From NCBI GenBank assembly GCA_036397975.1, contig DASWHW010000209.1, positions 1-24,799 of the forward strand: 24,799 bases of DNA, given 5' to 3'. Positions within the stretch are counted from its first letter, which is position 1, and each line of letters opens with the position of its first letter. This document shows, piece by piece, positions 8,858-17,729 of this stretch. The DNA comes from SZUA-287 sp036397975. GTDB lineage: Bacteria; Bacteroidota; Ignavibacteria; UBA10030; UBA6906. Position numbers and translations under genes: made by a program. Under the pieces are notes generated by a model that did not search any database, had not been told where the DNA came from, and was given only the letters and a program-made list of their open reading frames with translations.

Positions 8858-8896
8858 TCACGGTCTGCCTCGTGTGTATCGAGAGGCAGATCGTGA
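8858..8896 (+). terminator. Strong hairpin after SPFH gene, probable terminator
   Basis: A 14-bp stem pairs 8858-8871 with 8883-8896, including one G.U pair and the perfect core TCTGCCTC/GAGGCAGA, with an 11-base loop. It lies 12 bases after the SPFH stop. The downstream tail (TATTATCT) is only partly uridine-rich, so it may be an attenuating or 3'-protecting hairpin instead. The rest of 8897-9079 shows nothing I recognise. Confidence 0.5.
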
Positions 8897-9079
8897 TATT
8901 ATCTCCTTCGGAACTCAACCACCTACATCGTCAGTTGGACGCCGGCGAGCGCTCTCACTCCTCCGAGAAGTCGCCAGGAGGCAATTGCTGAAACACCGGC
9001 ACGAGTGCGGTTACATGGATTTGGGCTCGCTTTCTCAACAGAGGAGATCGGAGAAAGTTCCAGAATAAATTCAACTAGC

Positions 9080-10192
9080 TCAATAGCGAGGGATTGTTGG
9101 GTCGATACGCGCTGACCATGCATCGATGCCACCGGCCAGATTCCGCACGCGTTGAAAGCCCTGTGAACGAAGAAAAGCTGCTGCGTGTGCACTTCGGAAG
9201 CCGTGGTGACAAAGGGTGACAATTTCCTTCGTCTTGTCTAATTCCTCAAATCTGTTGGGAAGTTGTTGCAACGGTATCAGGACGCTGGCGATCCTTGCGA
9301 TCTCATATTCATGTGGTTCGCGAACATCGAGAACAAGAATGTCACCGTTCGCATTGCGTGACTTCAGTTCCTCAACAGAAATGTCGCTTGCTGCTTCGTC
9401 CTCGGAGACAGTACTCGGTGTCCGCTGGATGGGTTGATTTTTTCGCACGCCACATCCCCGGCATTCGGGGTTCTTATTCAATTCTAATTCCCGGAAAGTC
9501 ATGTCACGTATATCAATTAGAAGCATGCGTCCGATAAGTCCCTTGCCGACCTGCAGACAGGCTTTGATGGCTTCGGCTGCCTGAATACTGCCAACGATGC
9601 CGGGCAAGACTCCAATGACTCCACCGACGGTACAATCTGGAACGAGGCCGGCGGGGGGAGGTTCGGGGTGAAGGCATCGATAACACGGACCTCGACGTGA
9701 ATCAAATACGGAGACTTGTCCCTCAAACCGGAATACAGATCCATAGATGTGTGGCTTACCGAGCGAAGAGCAGGCCTCGCTGATAACGAAGCGTGTTGGA
9801 AAATTATCGGAGCCGTCGATCACGATATCATAATGCTCGAAAATACTTTGAGCGTTCTCTTCTTCAATTCTTACCTTGTGTGTTTCCACAACGACTTCCG
9901 GATTAATGCCGTTCAACATATCTCGAGCGGAGTCCGTTTTGCGTTTCCCGATCTCTGGAGTCGTATGAAGAATCTGTCGCTGCAGATTCGAGAGTTCCAC
10001 AACGTCTGCATCGACGATACCGATTCTGCCGATTCCTGCGGCCGCAAGGTACATTGCCGCTGGCGAGCCTAGCCCACCGGCTCCGACGATAAGGATACTT
10101 GATTGCTTGAGGCGTTCCTGGCCAGCAATGCCGACATCGGGGAGAGAGAGATGACGCTCGTATCGTTGAAGTTCATTTTCCGAAAGACTCAT
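9080..10192 (-). CDS. moeB: MoeB/ThiF-type adenylyltransferase fused to rhodanese
   Basis: A 370-residue E1-like enzyme that should adenylate the C-terminal Gly-Gly of a sulfur-carrier protein (MoaD, ThiS or similar) and supply sulfur through its rhodanese domain, as in MoeZ/UBA4-type fusions. The ATP loop GAGGLGSP spans residues 37-44, followed by DADVVELSNLQRQILH and Asp130. Zinc ligands are Cys170, Cys173, Cys244 and Cys247 (CYRC and CRGC), and the E1 cysteine candidate is Cys187 in PDCTVGG. The rhodanese domain (~270-365) keeps VLDVREPHE and the active loop CHHGFRS with Cys328. All key residues are present. No carrier protein, moa or thi gene is nearby, so whether it serves molybdopterin, thiamine, cysteine or tRNA thiolation cannot be told from context. 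Confidence 0.88.
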   Translation of the reverse strand: MSLSENELQRYERHLSLPDVGIAGQERLKQSSILIVGAGGLGSPAAMYLAAAGIGRIGIVDADVVELSNLQRQILHTTPEIGKRKTDSARDMLNGINPEVVVETHKVRIEEENAQSIFEHYDIVIDGSDNFPTRFVISEACSSLGKPHIYGSVFRFEGQVSVFDSRRGPCYRCLHPEPPPAGLVPDCTVGGVIGVLPGIVGSIQAAEAIKACLQVGKGLIGRMLLIDIRDMTFRELELNKNPECRGCGVRKNQPIQRTPSTVSEDEAASDISVEELKSRNANGDILVLDVREPHEYEIARIASVLIPLQQLPNRFEELDKTKEIVTLCHHGFRSAHAAAFLRSQGFQRVRNLAGGIDAWSARIDPTIPRY

Positions 10193-10242
10193 AGAGAAAG
10201 ATAGGGAATGTTGAATTCATTTCAAGTGTTCTGGCCTTGAAT

Positions 10243-10268
10243 AAAAAAGCCCCGGTTGTCCGGGGCTT
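10243..10268 (-). terminator. Rho-independent terminator of the tricorn-like gene
   Basis: On the minus strand the sequence reads AAGCCCCGG, loop ACAA, CCGGGGCTT and then a run of six T. On plus coordinates the stem pairs 10247-10255 with 10260-10268, and the A-run lies at 10243-10248. It is a textbook intrinsic terminator about 20 bases after the protease stop codon. It separates that gene from the downstream moeB-like gene, which therefore needs its own promoter within 10193-10242 or reads through. Confidence 0.9.
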
Positions 10269-10289
10269 CATGCGAAGTTTCTCAGTGAA

Positions 10290-13200
10290 TTACTTGCTCT
10301 TATCGGGATACGGAGGAGGCTGCGGGAGTTTCGCAGGATTCTTTTTCATTTCCTCTTTCACCACTTCGATCGCCTTGTTGAGCTGTTCATCCGTTCCTTC
10401 GAATTCTTTCGATGGATCATTATCCACAAAAATATCTGGCTCGACACCGACCCCTTCCATAATCCATTCCTTTCCTTCCGAATCATACCTCGAGAATTCA
10501 GGTCGATTCAGGAATCCGCCATCGAGCAACGGGAGAGAACCTCTGATACCGACGACGCCGCCCCATGAGCGCTTTCCGATCACCGTCCCCAGTTTGTGTT
10601 TTTTGAAGCGGTAGGCAACGATATCACCATCCGAAGCTGAGAATTCGTCCAGCAGCATGACCTTGGGGCCGAGAACCATTGCACCAGGATCTGGAGTGAT
10701 TGCGGTATTGCGTGCCTTGCTGATCATTGTGATTTCTCGCCGCAATCGTTCGATAATCTGAGGCGATACGTTTCCACCGCCGTTGCCGCGGACGTCAACG
10801 ATAAGTCCTTCCTTCCGCAGTTGCGGATAGAAGTGCTTCACGAACTCATTTAGTCCATTCTGCCCCATATCGGGAATGTGGAGATAGCCGACTTTTCCAT
10901 CGGTTGCTCTTGAAACCTTCGCAATATTGTCCTGCACCCATTTGTAATAGTACAATGGTCTCTCATCGGATATCGGAATCACAACCGTTGTCCAGCTTCC
11001 TGATTCTTTCGCCTCCTTGCCCAACGTAAGCGTCACCTGTTTGCCGGCGGTGTTGACAAGCTTTTGATAAATGTCTTTTATTCCCTTGGTGGACTCTCCA
11101 TTCACTGCGAGGATGTAATCACCCTCGCCGGCATTGACTCCAATGTCCGTTAGAGGCGAGCGCACACTCTTCTCCCAGTTCTGTCCGGGAAGGATTGACG
11201 TGATCTGGAAGTATCCTGACTCATTCTTTGCGATCTTCGCCCCGAGGAGTCCGGTCTGGATGCGATCTGCTTTTGGGTAGTCGCCGCCGCCAACATACGA
11301 ATGACCGATATTCAATTCACCAATCATTTCCCCGATGACATATGTAAGATCGGCGCGATGATTCACGTAGGGGAGAAGAGCAGCGTATCGCGTTTTCATG
11401 AGCTTCCAGTCAACGCCGTGCATGTTCGGTGCGAAGAGAAAGTCCCTCATCTGCCGCCAGCATTCGGCAAAGATCTGATTCCATTCTGCGCGTCTGTCAA
11501 GGTTCATTTTTACATCGCTGAGGTCCAGCCTGTCCTTCGCCTCGATCTTTGACGTGGGGAGGTCGATAAGATAGTAGCTTCCACTGCCGCCAACGAGCAT
11601 CTTCTTCCCATCTGCGGATATTTCGAATCCGTTAAACTCTCCGAGTTCCGTTTCTTTCTGTTTATCGAGGTCATAGAGAAGCAGCTTGGTCTTTTCGTCT
11701 TTGCTTCCGTTGCGGGAATAGTACAGTTTCGAGCCGACGGAGGTGAGATTCTTATAGCCAGCGGCGGAAACTGGAAGACCCGCGATGCGTTGTTGCAATC
11801 CATCAAGGTCAACCTTCACATCAGGCTTTTCACCCTCCTTCTTCTTTTCATCCTTCGCTTCATCCTTTTTCTCTTCCTTTCCTTTCATGGACACCTCGTC
11901 GCTTTTGGGGTGGAAAGGAGATTGGGTCCCCTTTGCGAGAGTGACGAAGTATATTCCGGAGAGATCGGAATAGGAATGATTCCATTCCGTCTGACTGTAG
12001 GTCGGGCTAAAAGAACGATCAGAAACAAAGAAGAGATATTTCCCGTCACTGCTGAATGCAGGACCGTAGGAGTCAAACCAGCCGTCAGTCACCGTGGTTG
12101 TTTTCTTCTCGTCTACCGAATACAGATACACGGTTGCCATCTGCTTCTCTTCGAACTGCGAATACGAAATCCATTTGCTGTCGGGAGACCATGCAGCGGC
12201 GGTGATTTCCCATGCCGTGGCCTGAGCAACCTCTGTAACTACCTTTGAGTCGATATCGACATAAAGAAGCCGCAGCTTCTTGTCGGACCAGAGAAGCTTC
12301 TTGCTATCCGGCGACCAGATCGGTTGATACTTGTATGTATCGGCGTTCTTTGTAAGCTGGATCGGTTTTCCGCTCCCATCCTGCGAAGTGACGTATATTT
12401 CATCCTCGCCTGTTGCGTCGGATATGTACGAGATCCACTTTCCGTCGGGCGACCATTTGGAATTGCGTTCATGAACGCCCGAGGTGTTCGTCAGGTTTCG
12501 TGTGTTGCCATCTTTGGCCGGCACCGTAAACACTTCGCCGCGCGCTCCGAAGAGCGCCCTGTTCCCATCGGGGGCTATTTCGTAGTTGGTTACTTCCTTG
12601 CTCACATCGCGAATGCCGCCGCGTCCGATTACAAAGTCCTCGTGAATGAATACCGGAACTTTTGAGACTTTCTCAGATGCCAAATCGAGCGTGTAAAGGT
12701 AACCGCCGTTCTCGAAGACGACCGCCTTGTCACCGAGCGACGGGAATTTTACGTCGAACTCGGTAAAGTTTGTGAGCTTCTTCGTCTCCTTGGTAGTGAG
12801 ATCATAGCTGTAGATATTCATCCGTTTGATGTCATCCCGATCCGAATTGAAGTAGATCTTGTTTCCACTCCACATCGGGATGATGTCCTGTGCGGGGTTG
12901 TTGGTAATGTTCGTAAGCTGTTTCGTTGCGAAATCGAGAATCCACACTTCATCAGCCTGTCCACCACGATATCGCTTCCACGTTCGAAATTCTCTGAATA
13001 CTCTATTGTATGCCATCTTCTTGCCATCGGGGGAGAATGAACAGAACCCACCACGCGGAACGGGAAGTTGTGTCGAGATCCCACCATCGGTGGAGACATC
13101 AAACAACTGCCCGATAAAATCATTACGCTCGATCATGCGCGATCGAAAGACGATCGTCTTCGCATCACGCCAGGTCATCACGATGTTGTTCGGTCCCATG

Positions 13201-13547
13201 CGGTCCGAGACATCATCGCGACCGAGCGTGGCCGTGTATGTTAATCGACGTGGGACCCCGCCCTCGGCAGGCATGACATATACTTCGGTGTTGCCATCGT
13301 ATTGTCCGGTGAATGCGATGGTGCTTCCATCGGGAGAAAACCGGGGGAACATCTCATACCCCTCGTCGTTGGTTATTTTCCGTGCAACGCCGCCCATTGC
13401 TGAAACAGAATACAAATCGCCGGCATAGGAAAAGACAATCTGGTTTCCGTGGATCGCCGGGAATCGCAGCAAGCGTGACTCATCGTTTTGTGATTGACCA
13501 ACCGTGGAGAGCAGCACGAGGCAGAGAAGTGCGGTCAAGATTCTCAT
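10290..13547 (-). CDS. Secreted tricorn-like protease (PD40 propellers, PDZ, S41)
   Basis: A 1085-residue protein with a cleavable-looking signal peptide (MRILTALLCLVLLSTVGQS). Two beta-propellers of TolB/PD40 repeats follow (~25-340 and ~340-550, repeated FSPDGKxIAF- and WSPDSKWISY-type strands). Next come a Lys/Glu-rich linker (~553-580), a helical region, a PDZ domain (~790-880) and an S41 tail-protease core (~890-1050). Tricorn catalytic positions appear conserved: His749 in IGHSYVGGGD, nucleophile Ser972 with Asp973 in SASDGD, and Glu1036 in GVGVEPD. These numbers track the Thermoplasma enzyme closely. Unlike the archaeal cytosolic tricorn, the signal peptide places this one in the periplasm or outside, where it would cut peptides into short products. 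AAAGGA about 8 bases before the ATG supports the start. It is a single-gene unit with its own terminator. Confidence 0.92.
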   Translation of the reverse strand: MRILTALLCLVLLSTVGQSQNDESRLLRFPAIHGNQIVFSYAGDLYSVSAMGGVARKITNDEGYEMFPRFSPDGSTIAFTGQYDGNTEVYVMPAEGGVPRRLTYTATLGRDDVSDRMGPNNIVMTWRDAKTIVFRSRMIERNDFIGQLFDVSTDGGISTQLPVPRGGFCSFSPDGKKMAYNRVFREFRTWKRYRGGQADEVWILDFATKQLTNITNNPAQDIIPMWSGNKIYFNSDRDDIKRMNIYSYDLTTKETKKLTNFTEFDVKFPSLGDKAVVFENGGYLYTLDLASEKVSKVPVFIHEDFVIGRGGIRDVSKEVTNYEIAPDGNRALFGARGEVFTVPAKDGNTRNLTNTSGVHERNSKWSPDGKWISYISDATGEDEIYVTSQDGSGKPIQLTKNADTYKYQPIWSPDSKKLLWSDKKLRLLYVDIDSKVVTEVAQATAWEITAAAWSPDSKWISYSQFEEKQMATVYLYSVDEKKTTTVTDGWFDSYGPAFSSDGKYLFFVSDRSFSPTYSQTEWNHSYSDLSGIYFVTLAKGTQSPFHPKSDEVSMKGKEEKKDEAKDEKKKEGEKPDVKVDLDGLQQRIAGLPVSAAGYKNLTSVGSKLYYSRNGSKDEKTKLLLYDLDKQKETELGEFNGFEISADGKKMLVGGSGSYYLIDLPTSKIEAKDRLDLSDVKMNLDRRAEWNQIFAECWRQMRDFLFAPNMHGVDWKLMKTRYAALLPYVNHRADLTYVIGEMIGELNIGHSYVGGGDYPKADRIQTGLLGAKIAKNESGYFQITSILPGQNWEKSVRSPLTDIGVNAGEGDYILAVNGESTKGIKDIYQKLVNTAGKQVTLTLGKEAKESGSWTTVVIPISDERPLYYYKWVQDNIAKVSRATDGKVGYLHIPDMGQNGLNEFVKHFYPQLRKEGLIVDVRGNGGGNVSPQIIERLRREITMISKARNTAITPDPGAMVLGPKVMLLDEFSASDGDIVAYRFKKHKLGTVIGKRSWGGVVGIRGSLPLLDGGFLNRPEFSRYDSEGKEWIMEGVGVEPDIFVDNDPSKEFEGTDEQLNKAIEVVKEEMKKNPAKLPQPPPYPDKSK

Positions 13548-13773
13548 TGTAAATCCTTTCGGGTTTTTGGAATTATTCGAATGACCTGAGGAGGGAGAAG
13601 GTATTCATCCCGCCCAAAAATTACGAAAAATGAGGTTGAATGTTGCGGTCGGACTGGAGAAATCTTGTGCAGACGCGAATACGCAGATTGGATTGCAATT
13701 CTGTGCCCATTGTTCCATATTCAAACGGTCGTTCCCACCACTATTACACAACACCATATTAATAGGAAGCCTT

Positions 13774-14175
13774 ATGAGCATGATGCAGGAGTTCAAGCGA
13801 TTCGCGATGAAGGGAAATGTAGTCGATCTCGCAGTAGGTATCATTATCGGCGCTGCCTTTGGGAAGATCGTCTCGGCTCTGGTCGCCGATGTGATCATGC
13901 CTCCGCTTGGTCTGATAATCGGCGGCGTTGATTTCTCCAATCTCGCTATCACCCTGAAATCCGCGAGTGAGGGTGTTGAGGCAGTGACGCTCCGTTACGG
14001 AATGTTTTTGCAAGCGGCATTCGATTTCATCATCATTGCGTTTGCTATTTTCCTTCTTGTCAAGGCCATCAACAATCTCAAGAAGAAGGAAGAGGCAATA
14101 CCAGCAGGGCCGTCCAAGCCTTCGAATCAAGAAGTATTGCTTGGAGAGATTCGCGACCTTCTGAAGAAGAAATAG
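13774..14175 (+). CDS. mscL: Large-conductance mechanosensitive channel
   Basis: A 133-residue MscL. The amphipathic N-terminus MQEFKRFAMKGNVVDLAVG leads into the pore helix TM1 (~16-40, with GIIIGAAFGKIV and IMPPLG). A periplasmic loop, TM2 (~70-97, RYGMFLQAAFDFIIIAFAIF) and a C-terminal helix bundle segment (EVLLGEIRDLLKKK) follow. It forms a homopentameric inner-membrane pore that opens under hypo-osmotic stretch. The frame is open upstream to 13630, but the family N-terminus begins at the ATG at 13774, which AGGAAG at about 13764-13769 precedes. The 226-base gap from the divergent protease gene should hold promoters for both. pdxB follows after 28 bases. Confidence 0.95.
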   Translation: MSMMQEFKRFAMKGNVVDLAVGIIIGAAFGKIVSALVADVIMPPLGLIIGGVDFSNLAITLKSASEGVEAVTLRYGMFLQAAFDFIIIAFAIFLLVKAINNLKKKEEAIPAGPSKPSNQEVLLGEIRDLLKKK

Positions 14176-14203
14176 CAGCAGATCCTCGCCGGGCAGCAAT
14201 TTA

Positions 14204-15340
14204 ATGCTCATCGTTCTCGATTCCAAAATTCCATTCGCGGAAACAGCATTCAAACGCATTGGCGAGATCCGTCTGCTAAAAACGTCCGACATTTCTTCCA
14301 AAGCGGTGGCAAATGCTGATGCACTCGTTGTTCGTTCGGAGACCAAGGTCGACCGACAAATCCTTGATGGCAGCAAGGTCAAGTTCGTCGGGACCTCAAC
14401 GATCGGCTTTGACCATGTCGACCGGGAGTACCTCAGCGCCCGTCACATTGGATTTGCAAGTGCGCCCGGAAGCAACGCCATGTCGGTTGCAGATTACATT
14501 CTGGCCGCTTTGCTTGAAGTCGAGGCGGTGAAGAACTTTAGTCTTCGTGGAAAGTCAATTGGCATTGTGGGATTTGGAAATACAGGGAGTCGCACTGCAG
14601 GTAAAGCAAAAGCGCTTGGTATGCAGGTGTTGTTGAACGATCCTCCTCTGCAAAGAGCAACGGGCGATGAAAAGTTTCATCCTCTGGATGAGCTGATGAG
14701 TTGCGATGTTCTATCCCTTCATGTCCCTCTCACCAGGTCCGGCGAAGATCCGACATTTCACTTATTCGATGAGAAGAGAATACGTTCAATGAAGAAGGGA
14801 AGCATTCTCATCAATACTTCGCGGGGATCGGTGGTTGAAACACAAGGTCTCAGAAAATCATTGGACAACGAACAACTGCTTGGTGCGGTACTCGATGTTT
14901 GGGAGAATGAACCAGCCATCGATGCAGGGCTTTTGAAAAGGACACTGCTTGGCACGCCGCACATCGCGGGCTATTCGGTCGAAGGTAAAATCACCGGCGC
15001 TCGGATGATCTATGAGTCGCTTTGCATTCACTTCGCGTTGAATGTTCCCTGGGATGTTCCGACAGATGCAGCCGGTACCATGAACTGTGAAATTCCTGAG
15101 AAGAAGGATGATGAAAATGCGATTCGCGCTTTGGTACGACAGGTTTATGATATTCGAAGAGATGATGAGCTGTTGCGGAAGACGCTTGAAATGCCGGTCG
15201 AGGAACATGGAGCGTACTTTCGGAAGCTGAGGGCCAGTTATCCAGTCCGTCATGAATTTTCTGCTGCACGCGTCTCGACGGGAGCAGAGCGGGGAAGCCT
15301 GAGGGGGACCTTATCTTCGCTTGGATTTTCTGTTAGATGA
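14204..15340 (+). CDS. pdxB: Erythronate-4-phosphate dehydrogenase
   Basis: This 378-residue NAD-dependent 2-hydroxyacid dehydrogenase should oxidise 4-phosphoerythronate to 2-oxo-3-hydroxy-4-phosphobutanoate in the DXP-dependent pyridoxal phosphate pathway. The Rossmann loop is GIVGFGNTGSR (~120-130). The catalytic triad is Arg207 (NTSRGSVV), Glu236 (VLDVWENEP) and His253 (LLGTPHIAGYS), matching E. coli PdxB numbering within one residue. PdxB-specific features are the short N-terminal lobe (MLIVLDSKIPFAETAF), GTSTIGFDHVD, and the extra C-terminal dimerisation domain after ~290 (HEFSAARV near the end). A general D-3-phosphoglycerate dehydrogenase is the alternative, but these features argue against it. 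Its last 30 bases overlap the 3' end of convergent ligD. No other pdx gene is nearby. Confidence 0.9.
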   Translation: MLIVLDSKIPFAETAFKRIGEIRLLKTSDISSKAVANADALVVRSETKVDRQILDGSKVKFVGTSTIGFDHVDREYLSARHIGFASAPGSNAMSVADYILAALLEVEAVKNFSLRGKSIGIVGFGNTGSRTAGKAKALGMQVLLNDPPLQRATGDEKFHPLDELMSCDVLSLHVPLTRSGEDPTFHLFDEKRIRSMKKGSILINTSRGSVVETQGLRKSLDNEQLLGAVLDVWENEPAIDAGLLKRTLLGTPHIAGYSVEGKITGARMIYESLCIHFALNVPWDVPTDAAGTMNCEIPEKKDDENAIRALVRQVYDIRRDDELLRKTLEMPVEEHGAYFRKLRASYPVRHEFSAARVSTGAERGSLRGTLSSLGFSVR

Positions 15341-17683
15341 TGTTGTTGGAGATTGCATGTCGGGACGCATGCGGAGGAACACCGGTTCGCGCAACATTCC
15401 ATCCTTGGTGAAGGAAGCGTACTGCACCTCGCACATCAAGGTTGGTTCAAGCCAAACTGATTGTGCGTCATCCAAGGGCTTTTCTTTGATGGGTCGTTTG
15501 ATCTTCTTGACCTGCTTCAGCTCTCCGACAATTGACTTCAACATGCGGTCGTCGAACCCGGTCCCTACTTTTCCCATGTAGTTCAAGGTTAAGCCTTCGG
15601 CCTGCGCGATGTGAAGTGCGCCGAACGTCTGTGAACGATCGCCCTTTCCTTCTGTCATGCCAATAATGACGCAGTCCATTGTGTTCCGGACTTTTATCTT
15701 CTTCCACGCCTCGCTCCGTTTGCCGGGAAGATATGGGCTCATCATTTGTTTTGCCATGATCCCTTCAAGTCCATGCCCTGAAGCGGCGGCGAACAGAGCA
15801 TGCCCATCTTCCACAATTTCGCTGATGCGGTACGCCGTTCCCGGTTTGATTGCGTCCTTCATCCATTCTCGCCGTCTCACAAGCGGCTCGTTAATGATCG
15901 GACGTCCGTCAAGATAGAGGCAGTCAAAGATGTAGCATACGGCCGGATACTTTGTGCGTGCCCGTGTGACGCCCCCTTCAGTTGATTGCTGAATCCGATG
16001 TATGGCATTCTTGAAGACAGGTTTTCCGCTTTCATCCAGACATACAATCTCAGCATCGAACAATCCACAAGCAGCGCGGAACCCCTGATCAGGAATCAGT
16101 AGCTCAGGAAATTTGTCTGTGATGTCATTTTGATTTCTGCTGCGGATACGGATGACTCCTTCATCCAAGGAGATCATTGCGCGAATGCCGTCCCACTTTA
16201 CTTCGTACAAATAATCATCATCATCCGGCGGCTGGCTTTGTGAATCCGACAGCATGAATTCGACCGGATCGTTCAGCCAATCGACCTGCGGCTTATCGAG
16301 GCATTCGATGATCCAATCGGTTCCTTTGGTGTTATAGGTACGATACTCGCCGTTCAGTTCTTTGCTGCTCAATCGAAAATAGAATCCATCCTTCTTCTGC
16401 TTTGTGAACTCGTACTTCCCTCGCGCAAAGATCCACATATCGCCGCCACCGTATTCGCCTTTTGGAATTGTTCCTTCGAAATTCAAATACTTCAACGGAT
16501 GATCTTCGGTGGCAACTGCAAGACGCTTGATGCCGGGACGTGGAGGCATTCCGCGAGGCACTGCCCAGGATTTCAAGACACCGTCTTGTTCGAGCCGCAA
16601 GTCATAATGCAGGCGAGAGGCATGATGGCGGTGGACCACAAAGGCGTTTCCTTCGCCGACCGCAATCTCCGGCGGTGGTTCGGGGGTTTTGTTGAACTCC
16701 CTCTTTTGTTCGTATCGTTCAAGTGTTTCGGGAGTTTTTCTTTTACGGGAGGGGGGAAGGCTTTTCGGAGCCCGGACTTGTTTGCGCTCCGTGTGGAGAT
16801 CGGTCGCGTACGCTGCGATCGCTTCCCAAGGGTCGCCGTCGCTTGTGACGATATCCGGGACATTATGAATTGTGAATTCAGAAAGATCCTGTACGGTCTC
16901 CAGTCGTTCCCAGGTGAGAGGCATTGAAACGCGCGCTCCCGGCAGACCCCGCACGCTGTACGCGGACACAATCGTCTGGTAAGTCCGGTTGCGGTAAATG
17001 TCGATCAGCACTTTTCCTTTGCGCGCCTCTTTTTTGATCTGAAGAGTCGTGTTGTCGCCATGGGACTCAACGAAAGGCTTTGCGACAGCGTGAGCAGCTT
17101 CAAATACTTTTTGGAAATCCCATTTCGGCTCAATTGGCATAACTATATGCAGACCCTTCCTGCCGGTTGTCTTGACAAACGGGTGGTACCCGAATGATTC
17201 GATATGTCCCTTCAGCTCAAGAGCTATTGCTGCGACATTCGTGAACCCATAATCGTCCGGGGGATCAAGGTCAATGACGAAATAATCAGGTTTGTCAAAA
17301 TGCGGTTTACGGGAATGCATCTGGTGGATTTCAATCGACGCGAGGTTGGCGGTCCATACGAGTGTTGCCTCCTCCGTCGCCATCACGTAATCGATCTTCT
17401 TGTCCTCTTTCTCATCACTCCCGAGGGCGATGTGCTCGATCCATTCGGGAGCCCACTCCTGGCGATTCTTCTGGAAGAACGCCTCGCCGTTGATGCCATC
17501 GGGAAAGCGGACGAAGGAAAGAGCGCGTCCTTTGATGTGTCGAAGGATCGTCGGAGCCAGTTTCAGGTAATACTCAATCAGCTCGGCTTTGACGATGTGG
17601 TCTTCTGGATAGAGAACTTTCTTGAGGTTGGAGATCTCTATTGTCCGTTTTCCAACTTTGACATTCTGCGAAGTGCGCGCCAT
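15311..17683 (-). CDS. ligD: Multifunctional ATP-dependent DNA ligase LigD
   Basis: A 790-residue enzyme of bacterial non-homologous end joining. Domain order is polymerase/primase (~15-275; VLYPED, FVRFPDG and the metal-binding DLDPPDD near 135), 3'-phosphoesterase (~345-465; VHRHHASRLHYDLRLE with the His and Asp ligands) and ATP-dependent ligase (~480-775). The ligase motif I is EVKWDGIR with adenylated Lys496, followed by the OB-fold part ending in VWLEPTLMCEVQYASFT. This Pol-PE-Lig order is the mycobacterial arrangement; the Pseudomonas enzyme is PE-Lig-Pol. The frame runs to a GTG at 17698, but the ATG at 17683 (MARTSQNVK) is the simpler start; neither has a clear ribosome site. The usual partner Ku is not in the window. 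The PAP2_C gene lies 46 bases upstream on the same strand. Confidence 0.93.
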   Translation of the reverse strand: MARTSQNVKVGKRTIEISNLKKVLYPEDHIVKAELIEYYLKLAPTILRHIKGRALSFVRFPDGINGEAFFQKNRQEWAPEWIEHIALGSDEKEDKKIDYVMATEEATLVWTANLASIEIHQMHSRKPHFDKPDYFVIDLDPPDDYGFTNVAAIALELKGHIESFGYHPFVKTTGRKGLHIVMPIEPKWDFQKVFEAAHAVAKPFVESHGDNTTLQIKKEARKGKVLIDIYRNRTYQTIVSAYSVRGLPGARVSMPLTWERLETVQDLSEFTIHNVPDIVTSDGDPWEAIAAYATDLHTERKQVRAPKSLPPSRKRKTPETLERYEQKREFNKTPEPPPEIAVGEGNAFVVHRHHASRLHYDLRLEQDGVLKSWAVPRGMPPRPGIKRLAVATEDHPLKYLNFEGTIPKGEYGGGDMWIFARGKYEFTKQKKDGFYFRLSSKELNGEYRTYNTKGTDWIIECLDKPQVDWLNDPVEFMLSDSQSQPPDDDDYLYEVKWDGIRAMISLDEGVIRIRSRNQNDITDKFPELLIPDQGFRAACGLFDAEIVCLDESGKPVFKNAIHRIQQSTEGGVTRARTKYPAVCYIFDCLYLDGRPIINEPLVRRREWMKDAIKPGTAYRISEIVEDGHALFAAASGHGLEGIMAKQMMSPYLPGKRSEAWKKIKVRNTMDCVIIGMTEGKGDRSQTFGALHIAQAEGLTLNYMGKVGTGFDDRMLKSIVGELKQVKKIKRPIKEKPLDDAQSVWLEPTLMCEVQYASFTKDGMLREPVFLRMRPDMQSPTTSSNRKSKRR

Positions 17684-17729
17684 GGGTAAGAGTAGCACTA
17701 ATGTCGTAGATTGTCAATGGAAGTTGTGG

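Noticed and set aside
8670..9068. A 132-codon plus frame starting inside the SPFH gene and running into the gap
   Set aside because: It is out of frame with the SPFH gene, contains the hairpin at 8858-8896, is Arg/Ser-rich and shows no domain. The gap 8846-9079 has no other coding signal.
11785..12248. Plus-strand frames opposite the tricorn-like gene
   Set aside because: The Phe/Leu-rich product simply mirrors the Lys/Glu linker and propeller codons of the minus-strand gene.
13630..13773. An N-terminal extension of MscL from an upstream ATG
   Set aside because: MscL proteins start just before the MQEFKRFAMKGN segment, a ribosome site precedes 13774, and the extension does not resemble any leader.
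14204..15340. The dehydrogenase as SerA (3-phosphoglycerate dehydrogenase)
   Set aside because: The short N-terminal lobe, catalytic numbering and C-terminal extension fit PdxB, and there is no ACT domain.
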